Shown: piece after piece, positions 1 through 7,700 of the stretch
How the letters are laid out: each line of letters opens with the position of its first letter
Numbering within the stretch: position 1 is the first letter of the stretch
DNA from: CAYWXV01 sp964462535
GTDB taxonomy: Bacteria > Bacteroidota > Ignavibacteria > OLB7
DNA length: 64,000 nucleotides
Direction of reading: 5' to 3'
Assembly (NCBI GenBank): GCA_964462535.1
Contig: CAYWXV010000006.1
Span: forward strand, 1-64,000
Program-made: the position numbers and the translations under genes
Notes under the pieces: generated by a model
Told to the model about the DNA's origin: nothing
Database searches by the model: none
Seen by the model: the letters and a program-made list of their open reading frames with translations, nothing else

Positions 1-2
1 GA

Positions 3-509
3 CGTCCCGGGTATGCGACCCTGGTACGCATTATTCTGGAACAACAGGTTTCGCTGACGTCGGCCAAAGCCGTCTACCGTCGTATCGAGAAGGCGTTGGA
101 GGTGGTGACAGTGGAGAGGATGATCGACATTGGTGAGGCCGGGCTGAGGGGACTTGGTGTGACTCGACAGAAGGCATCGTACTGTGTCGGGGCCGCCCAC
201 GCTATCGTATCCGGTGATCTGAACTTGCGCCGTGTGGCCCGCGCAAACGAGTCTGCGGCTAGAGCCGAACTTCAGTCGATCCGTGGCATAGGGCGCTGGA
301 CCGCCGACATCTATCTGCTGATGGCTCTCCGCCGACCCGACATCTGGCCCACCGGCGACATCGCCCTGCTGACGGCGCTTCGTGAGCTGCGCGGACTGGA
401 TCAACGTCCATCCAACGAAGCAGCTGAACTCATCGCCGAGACGTGGCGTCCACTCCGCGCCGTCGCGGCAAGGATACTCTGGCACGGATACCTTTCTCGT
501 AGAACGTAA
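3..509 (+). CDS. DNA-3-methyladenine glycosylase, AlkA/HhH-GPD type (5' truncated)
   Basis: This base-excision repair enzyme removes alkylated bases from DNA. The reading frame is open from the first bases of the window, so the N-terminus is missing. Visible family marks are the helix segment ILEQQVSLTSAKAVYRRI, the hairpin IRGIGRWTA and the downstream TGDIAL, whose Asp is the expected catalytic residue of the HhH-GPD superfamily. About 168 residues are present; the family is usually 200-300. A TTG at 96 could act as a start but would cut the conserved helix, so I treat the gene as truncated by the window edge. It converges with the minus-strand operon that ends at 575. Confidence 0.9.
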   Translation, partial: RPGYATLVRIILEQQVSLTSAKAVYRRIEKALEVVTVERMIDIGEAGLRGLGVTRQKASYCVGAAHAIVSGDLNLRRVARANESAARAELQSIRGIGRWTADIYLLMALRRPDIWPTGDIALLTALRELRGLDQRPSNEAAELIAETWRPLRAVAARILWHGYLSRRT

Positions 510-574
510 TTCGCGGGAAGTGGCTGGTTGCCAGTTGTCCACTTAGCCACATTCCCCCGCCGCCCCGCCGTCAC

Positions 575-898
575 CTACTCCTGCTTGCTCAGATTCAGCG
601 TCGCCATGTAGTGCTTTGGATCACGTCGCATCAGGTCGTGGTGAATTGCATGCTCCAGATCGATGCCCTCCTTGTTCGCGATGCAGATGAGCACAAGAAG
701 CACATCGACCATCTCCTTCTGAACACTCCGGGAGCCTCGCGAGATCAGTGCCTCCGCCAACTGACCGCTCTGCTCCAGGAGCCGTGCGAGTCCATGGTCG
801 GAGCTGTTGGCGTCGATCAAGTCGGCGAACTTCGACGCAATCCATTGTTGCGTTTCGTTGAGCGAGAGGGTAGGCGTAGGTGAAACGGAACGATTCAT
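575..898 (-). CDS. MazG-like nucleotide pyrophosphohydrolase
   Basis: This 107-residue all-alpha protein has the single-domain MazG-like pattern: an N-terminal helical pair, a KEMVDVLLVL helix carrying acidic metal ligands, then the typical GIDLEHAI and HDLMRRDPKHY tail. The family hydrolyses (d)NTPs or related nucleotides to monophosphates and pyrophosphate. Its ATG overlaps the stop of the upstream barrel gene (ATGA at 895-898), so it is the last gene of the operon that starts with the giant surface protein. A nucleotide-cleaning enzyme is an odd passenger there. The exact substrate cannot be read from sequence. Confidence 0.8.
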   Translation of the reverse strand: MNRSVSPTPTLSLNETQQWIASKFADLIDANSSDHGLARLLEQSGQLAEALISRGSRSVQKEMVDVLLVLICIANKEGIDLEHAIHHDLMRRDPKHYMATLNLSKQE

Positions 899-2583
899 GG
901 CGTTGTATGGCCTCCGATCATAAAGTCATACGAATATCCAATACGCATTGTCAGTTCGTCGAACGCCGTGCCTACGTCGGTCTGCGTCGCAGCCACCCCG
1001 GCCGAAATGGTTCCAACCGCGTGTGACGGCTTCCATCGGAGCGTGAGCGATTCCGTCACCGTTGTCCCCTCAGAGAAATCGGAAGCACTCCGGATCGCTC
1101 CAACTGACCCGTCCAGAGAGAGCGCGTCAGCTGCGATCGTTGTTGATCCGTTGAGCGTCCCGCCCACGTTCGTTGATCGCAATCCCTCGACCGTAGTGAT
1201 ACTGTAGAGAAGAGTTCCACCGATCGATGCCGGTGTGTGTACAAGACTCATCGTGTATCCCAAGGTTCCGCTCACGTTGGCGCCACGCTGTCCCTTTCCG
1301 GTTGCGACGCCCTCGTCTGCGAATCCGCTCCAGCTCAACACGAGCATTGTCGAGTGATTCGCAACGGAGTCGGTCAGGAGGAGTCGAGGGACGAACGCCG
1401 CGCTCTGCGTCACCGTGCGGCGACTGAGCGAGTCGAGAGGGATGTCGGGCCGCCCGGCACCGCGGCTTGCGAAGTTTGAGTACTGAGCATCGATCGCGAA
1501 CGCGTCGGATGCCTGATACCCGCCGTTGAATGAACCGACAACGCGTTTCGTTGTCTCCTGCTTCGTTCCCAGGATGTTGTCATTCTCGAATCCGATTCGT
1601 CCGTCTATGCGGATGCTTCGTTCAGCCAGATCGAATCCGGCCCCCACCGTGTAGGTCTCGCGATCTCCCGGGAAGGGTGATGCGCCGAGCGATGTGTACT
1701 CTGGCTCTATGCGCTCATATCCCACTTGCGCACGGACATCGCCGATGACCGCATTGAGCGTCGCCTTCGATGCCGCCGCAAGGGTGGTTGAGGACCGGAT
1801 GGGTTGGATCCCTGTCAGGAATTCGGGGATGTCGTTGCTGTCCGCTGTCTGTGCCGATCCAAGATCTCTCGTGTAGAGACTCGCGGCTCCTTCGAAGTCA
1901 ATCCCGACTCCGTCCACAATCGCGATTCGCCCCTTCAATCCAAGGACGGAATTGGCAGCCGGGGTGACAAGTGATGCCACCGGACGACGAACCAGTGATG
2001 ACGAGTCGTCGCTCGCGTTCATGAAGCTCAGATCGCAGTAGCCCTGGTCACCGCCGACCCCGAGCATCATGCCGTAGCCGGTTCTTTCGTAGGCAGGGAG
2101 GACGTTTGGGTTGAGCGTGTCCTCATCCACCGCGCGCTGCATTCTTCCGATCATCCCCGCGAACCTCAGCTTCCCCATCGTCCCCTCTATTCCTGCTCCC
2201 AGAAAACGGGAATCGGCGAGTGAGTAGTCACCAAATCGGATCGAGCCGTACCCCAGATACCCCTTCACGTTGCCGTAGGTGGGGGCGATCCCGAATTCAT
2301 TGAACGGCTGGCGGATCGAGTTCTCCTGCTCCGATACCAGAATCGTCAATGGGAAAGCCACTCCATAGACCGTGGGCGTCAACGAGGCCGATACCGTGTA
2401 ACCTAGGTCGGGGCGTCGTCCTTCGATTCCGTTCGCGTGGTAGGTCGAGATCGATGCGTCGATTCGTCCATCAAGCGTGAACGGTTCGATCTCTTCCAGG
2501 CGATCGATCTCCTGTGCCATCGTCGGCGCTTGAAGCCCGATCGTGGCAAGGATTAACGCAATCACTATTCCGGTTGTCTTCAT
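895..2583 (-). CDS. predicted outer-membrane beta-barrel protein
   Basis: This is a 562-residue secreted protein. The start is placed at the ATG at 2581-2583 because a clear signal peptide follows (MKTTGIVIALILATIGL, cleavage near TMAQ) and because it overlaps the upstream stop as TAATG. An open frame continues upstream but reads into the neighbouring gene. The mature protein is glycine-rich with alternating hydrophobic strands (GYLGYGSIRFGDYSL, TYTVGAGFDLAERSIRIDG) and ends in an aromatic strand (RIGYSYDFMIGG), as in outer-membrane barrels. I do not recognise a named family. It is translationally coupled to the Fn3 protein before it and the MazG-like gene after it. Confidence 0.7.
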   Translation of the reverse strand: MKTTGIVIALILATIGLQAPTMAQEIDRLEEIEPFTLDGRIDASISTYHANGIEGRRPDLGYTVSASLTPTVYGVAFPLTILVSEQENSIRQPFNEFGIAPTYGNVKGYLGYGSIRFGDYSLADSRFLGAGIEGTMGKLRFAGMIGRMQRAVDEDTLNPNVLPAYERTGYGMMLGVGGDQGYCDLSFMNASDDSSSLVRRPVASLVTPAANSVLGLKGRIAIVDGVGIDFEGAASLYTRDLGSAQTADSNDIPEFLTGIQPIRSSTTLAAASKATLNAVIGDVRAQVGYERIEPEYTSLGASPFPGDRETYTVGAGFDLAERSIRIDGRIGFENDNILGTKQETTKRVVGSFNGGYQASDAFAIDAQYSNFASRGAGRPDIPLDSLSRRTVTQSAAFVPRLLLTDSVANHSTMLVLSWSGFADEGVATGKGQRGANVSGTLGYTMSLVHTPASIGGTLLYSITTVEGLRSTNVGGTLNGSTTIAADALSLDGSVGAIRSASDFSEGTTVTESLTLRWKPSHAVGTISAGVAATQTDVGTAFDELTMRIGYSYDFMIGGHTTP

Positions 2584-4634
2584 TATCGCGCCGAGGAAAG
2601 ACGGAGTGAGCGTTCCGGTCCGCGCGGACCTTCGATCCCCTTCCTGGTGACGGTCATCGCATACACCAGCAGTCCGCTCCCGGATGTCTTCGTGTCGGTC
2701 CAGGTCGTCGTCGAAGCATCGAGCGTCGCGACCCGCGTGAACTGGCCGTCTATCGTCCGCCGGTAGATCGTGTAACCGTCGATGTTCGATTGCAACGTCT
2801 CCTCCCATTCGAGAACGACACCACGAGACGTGGAGCGCGCGAACATTCCGGAGGGTGCAATGGGGGCGTCCAATCCAAGCGAACCTGTCGTGAACGGAGA
2901 GAGGGGAGATTCCATGCCGAAGGCGTCGACGGTCGACAGCGCGTAGTCGTATGCCGTTCCCTCTGTTGCGCTTACGTCGTCGAACGCGGCGGCGGTAATG
3001 AGCGTGTCAACGACTCTCTGGAATCCAAGAGATGAAGCCACTTCAGTGGCGGTGCGATGTTCGGGGAGTGGACGATCGGAAGCAGGACGACGATATACCA
3101 GATATCCTTCGACTGCGTTGTCGAGCAACGCCGCGTCGGTCCAGTGAAGCCGGATCATGCCGGCGTCCGTGTAGAGTGAAACGCCCACGGGCGCTGCCGG
3201 AATCGTGACCCGGTCGGGCTGCATCGACGTCGTTGCGGAAAGTGGACCTTCAAGCTCGCTCATGTTGATTGCGCGGACGGCGTACGTGTAGGTCGTCCGT
3301 CCATCAAGGATGTCCGAGGTGTCGACGAATGTCATCTCCGTCAATGGCGGCGAGACAACCGACATCGAGTCGAGCTCGTTCGTGCCACGGTAGACCAGGT
3401 AGGCCCAGATGGTCGAGTCATCCACGGACTCCCACGAAAGCCGAATGTTTCTCCCCTCGCGAGCGGCGGTGAGCCCATACGGCGCGGGCGGTGGAAGGAG
3501 GGTGTTGACGTGCGTACCGGTCACCATCGCGGAGGGCGGGTCGCCAAACGAACGGAACGTCACCCCTTTCAACCTGTAGTAGTATGCGACGTTCGCCTTT
3601 GCCGTGATGTCTATGAACTGATTCTGATCAATCGGGAGCGTGTCAAGGATTGCATATCCATCCTCAACATTCGTCGATCGTTCGACTTGAACGCCCACAA
3701 ACCATGGTGCCGACGGAATGGGATCCCACTTCAGGACGACACCGAGACTCGAGTCTTCGGCGCGAGCATTCTCGATCAGTGAGATGTTCCTGAAGTCGAT
3801 CGAGACGAGCGTCGCTGTATCGGACGGGCGACCGGCACGACCGAAGAAGTCTGTCGGGACGATGTAATAGGCGTACATGGCCTCGGCCTCCGGCGTCCAT
3901 TCCTCGAACGTAAACTCAAGAGAGTCTGCGGTCCGCCCGGGCATGATCGGGATAGGCAGAGGGGAGAAGTCACCATACCCGCCACGTTGAACATAGACGC
4001 GACCATAGACGACATCCTCGTTGCCTGCAATCGGCGCCCTCCACGTCACGGCCAGGAGCGAGTCACGTTCCACCGTCCGCGTGGTCGATGCCTGAGTCGA
4101 CTGGAGCGACTCCCCTTTGGTAACGTTCCCGCTCGACCCCTCGACCATCGATCCCGATGTCGTCGCATAGCGAACGGCGTATTCCAGCATCGACCCATCC
4201 GGAATGTCCCGTGCGGATCGGTCCAGATAGATCCAGCCCATTGCAAGACCGAGCCGGAGGTTGATGACGAAGACGCCGTAGCCCTCTCGGTCAGGATGCG
4301 TGATGATGTAGTTCCAGAGGGCGTCGTCGTCGGTGAGGGAGAGCATCTCGCGAAGACCAGCCACGACTGAATCGCCAGCTATTGACGAGAAGTCCTTCAG
4401 CGATTGCGCGCGCTCGACGCGGCCGATCTCCTGCATCGTGCCGTCGCCGATGCGCCGGCTCACGACTGCTCCGACCTTGTCGTGATATGGATCAGAGGGG
4501 GAAAGCCCGCGCTCCGATACCATGATGTAGACTCCATCGGGGGAGTCGTATGCAATTCTCCCGGTCTTCTCCTGTGCCGTCGCAGTCGCGACGGCCAGGA
4601 GAAAGAAGAAGGCGAAGATGATGTATTGGTACAT
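2583..4634 (-). CDS. secreted protein with multiple fibronectin type III domains
   Basis: This 683-residue protein starts with a signal peptide (MYQYIIFAFFFLLAVATATA). The first 190 residues are a non-Fn3 region. About five Fn3-like beta-sandwich modules follow, near residues 195-290, 295-385, 390-485, 490-590 and 600-683, each with a YLVYR or YTIYRR strand and a Y-x-Y-A-V strand. The family role is extracellular adhesion or scaffold. No T9SS sorting domain is visible at the C-terminus. Its stop overlaps the start of the downstream barrel gene (TAATG), which implies coupled translation. A 162-base spacer with heptamer repeats separates it from the giant gene upstream. Confidence 0.85.
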   Translation of the reverse strand: MYQYIIFAFFFLLAVATATAQEKTGRIAYDSPDGVYIMVSERGLSPSDPYHDKVGAVVSRRIGDGTMQEIGRVERAQSLKDFSSIAGDSVVAGLREMLSLTDDDALWNYIITHPDREGYGVFVINLRLGLAMGWIYLDRSARDIPDGSMLEYAVRYATTSGSMVEGSSGNVTKGESLQSTQASTTRTVERDSLLAVTWRAPIAGNEDVVYGRVYVQRGGYGDFSPLPIPIMPGRTADSLEFTFEEWTPEAEAMYAYYIVPTDFFGRAGRPSDTATLVSIDFRNISLIENARAEDSSLGVVLKWDPIPSAPWFVGVQVERSTNVEDGYAILDTLPIDQNQFIDITAKANVAYYYRLKGVTFRSFGDPPSAMVTGTHVNTLLPPPAPYGLTAAREGRNIRLSWESVDDSTIWAYLVYRGTNELDSMSVVSPPLTEMTFVDTSDILDGRTTYTYAVRAINMSELEGPLSATTSMQPDRVTIPAAPVGVSLYTDAGMIRLHWTDAALLDNAVEGYLVYRRPASDRPLPEHRTATEVASSLGFQRVVDTLITAAAFDDVSATEGTAYDYALSTVDAFGMESPLSPFTTGSLGLDAPIAPSGMFARSTSRGVVLEWEETLQSNIDGYTIYRRTIDGQFTRVATLDASTTTWTDTKTSGSGLLVYAMTVTRKGIEGPRGPERSLRLSSAR

Positions 4635-4728
4635 GTTGGTTGAAGAAGTTCAATTGGTTTTGAAACCGATCCTGACCCCTTGCGGAGACAAATCCGCCTC
4701 AGGCGGACGGAGAGGTATCAATAGTTCG

Positions 4729-4795
4729 TTGTCAGTCGTCAGTTGTCAAGTGTCGGTTGCCACATGTGGCCACTCCCCAGTCCCCAGTCCCCAGT
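4729..4795. repeat. heptameric short tandem repeats (TTGTCAG-like and CCCCAGT)
   Basis: Just after the stop of the giant gene there are degenerate heptamers (TTGTCAG, TCGTCAG, TTGTCAA, GTGTCGG), then the palindrome GCCACATGTGGC, then three perfect CCCCAGT units at 4775-4795. A hairpin TCCGCC-TCA-GGCGGA at about 4694-4708 is next to it and could help end minus-strand transcription. Heptamer arrays of this kind are best known from cyanobacteria. Confidence 0.75.
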
Positions 4796-4796
4796 C

Positions 4797-7700
4797 CTAC
4801 CAGCCCACGTTGAAATCCCACCGTGGATTTCTGATCGTCTTGTAGGAGAGACCGATGGTCGGATGGACGCATACCCGCGCGCCCAACGCACAAGGGCGGA
4901 ACGGCGTGCAGTCGTTGAAGGCGCAGGCGCCGAACGTGGCAAGGAGAGTCGCCTTCAGCGAACCATCCAGATACCATCCGTACTGAGGTGAGAACGATCC
5001 TGACAGGCTCGAGGACATGCTGACGTCGGCCTTCACGATGTTGACGCCAAGGAACTTCACCTCCCCGCCAGCCCCCCAAGCCGTTCCGAGTCCAACACCG
5101 AACATCATCTTGCGATAGTCGGCGTGGAGCGTCATCCATGAGTCGTAGTAGGCCCAGAAGCTCGCATGTGTGTTTCCCCATCCCATCATCCACGCGTCTG
5201 ATTTCCGTCGACCGATGAAGATGTGCGACTCGAGGTGGGCTCCGAAGATTCGACCGTCTCCATCCTTGTAGTTGTTGGGGATGAAGTCAGTGTAGTCCGG
5301 GAACTTCTTGGCCGGGGCATTCATCCCGACTGCCAGGTTGACGTTCCCATCGATCAGTCCCAGGATCTTTGCCTTCACGTATGTCCCAAGGAAGTAGTAG
5401 GGGTCCTTCGCGGAGCCGCTAACCACCAGCTTGACACCCGCCTTCACGTCGCATTGCAGATACTTCAGGAATTCTGGCGCGACCTTGCATTCGATGTCGA
5501 AGTACTTCTGCGGGAAGTCGATCACCAGCTTCGCGTCGGCGATCTTCTGACCAATCAGATTCGCCTGCACAAAGCCTTTCACGATTGGTCCCGACTCGAT
5601 GGAGACCTCGATCGGATCAAGACTGAGAACTCCCTCGGTCCCAGGGGCGACACTGGCGGCGCCGGTGACCCAGACCTTGTACTTCTTCGTACCGGTATTG
5701 AAGTTGAATCCGCCGCCCACCTTGTTGATCGTGACCGTCCCGACCGGAATGGGGGGGAAGCTTGCCACGAATCCTGCGCCGAAATCAACACCACCATTCT
5801 TCTTGAGGTAATGGAACTCGATGCCGCCGCCAATCGGCGTCTTCCCGACCGCGATGCTCCCCTTGCCGACGAAGCCGTTGTCCATAAGGGCAACCATCAC
5901 GCCGACCTTTGCGATCGATTTCAGCTCGAAGTCAAGTGCGATCGTGTCGACCGAGATCTTGCCACCCACCATGTAGCGGATGCCCGATGCCTTCGGCGTC
6001 ACGTACGGGATTGCCTTCAGTGTTATGCCGCCTCCGATCTTTACCTGCGGCTTCTTTCCGGTTGCGTCGATTCCAACCTCGGTGATCGAGAGTTCGGCAA
6101 TACCCAGGATGCTCGCCTTGATGTTCGTCGCGGCCGTTGCCTTCACCTTGCCGTCAGTCCGTACCTCGAACTCAATAATCGTCAGCTTCTTCTCGATGTA
6201 CTTCGGCAAGCTGAAGACGCCGGCTCCGGTAACACGATAGACGTTGGTGCCGCCGACCTGACCAAAGGTGAGAGGCTTCTTCGCGTCCCCCTCAAACTTC
6301 ACAACGCTGAAGAGGTTGATCCCTTCCTTCGGCACGATAAACGTGCCGCCAAAGACCTGCTTGCCGCCGATCTGGAGATTCTTGAATTGCAGCTTCGACT
6401 TCGGCGTTGCAGGTATCTCTATCTCCACCTCCCCATCAAGCTTGAACCCGGTCTCGCCAAACGCGATCGACTGAAGTCCCAGCTTCCATCCGGCTATATC
6501 AATCGTCGGCTTCGGATTCAGCCCGACCTCTGCCTCTTTTACCTTGCCGTCAACTCCGATCCAGAGGTGATCGACCATCAGGTCCTTCACATTCACGACG
6601 GGGATCTGCGGCAGACCGACCTTTCCACGCAGATGGAGACCGTCGGCCTTGACCGAGCTATGTGCAAAGTCAATGTCCAGATCGACGCCGTAGACCGTGA
6701 GAGTTCGCTTGCCAGCCGATCCAAGACGAATCGAGTCGATGGCGGGGAGAGGGAGCGAGCCGTCGTTCGTGTAGAGCGTCATCCACTCGGGCGTCTTCGG
6801 AAATTCGGCCGTGTATGGCTGGATAATCGTCTCGACCGCCTGCCCGCTCCACTTCCATCCGGTCAGCTGTGTGAAGGTCTTTCCGAAGTCGATCACAATA
6901 CGTCCGGCGATGCGTCCGCTGGTCGGGTCATTGTTCCGCGTGCGGACTACAATGCCGGTCGGGGACTTCATCGAGACCACCAGGTACTTGAATGCGACAC
7001 CCGACAACTCAGTGATGTCGGTCTTCACGGTGTCTCCGACGGGAACCGTCCCCTTCGCCGTCGTCCTGACACGGGCGTTCGTGAAGGGGATGCGGAGGCC
7101 CTGCGGTGTCGAGAAGAGTCCGTTTGACGGGATGTCGACGAAGGAGCCGGTGAGCATGGTATCCTTCCCTGCGATCTTCAGTTCGTCCACTTCGATCGGG
7201 AAGCCGAGAAGCGATGAGATGTCAAGACCTCCTCCCGATGTCAACACGAAGTCGATGGTCATCGGATTGGTGGTGAAGGTCCGCGCCTCCTGCGCTCCGA
7301 CGTATCCCTGCGCAGTCGCCTTGAGTGCGTACTCGCCGACGGGGACGCCACGAAGCATGTAGCCGCCGTCGTTCGTTGTAGTGGTTGTGATGTCGTCACG
7401 GCCGTCGACGCGGACGCGACCCCCTGCCAGGCCCTTGCCATCCGCGGTCACCCTGCCTGTCACGTGTGTTCCCATCTTCAGGGAGATCGTCACGTTCGTC
7501 GTGTCTCCCTTGTCGGAGATCGCGGTCTCACTGACGTAGGGGACATAGTCGGTTCCGTCGGGTCCGTTCACGCGGACGGTCACGTCGCCGGCTGGCGCCT
7601 TCGGAACGTAGAGTCTGCCGTCGCTTCCGGTCGTTCCACTGGGGAGCGTGTCGCCAAGGAATATCGAAGCTCCCTGGATCGGACTCTTCGTCTTCGAGTC

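Noticed and set aside
5223..7127. Open frame of 634 codons on the plus strand
   Set aside because: It is the antisense of the giant surface gene, whose frame has a signal peptide and repeated domains. The peptide is rich in Arg, Asp and Leu with no domain pattern.
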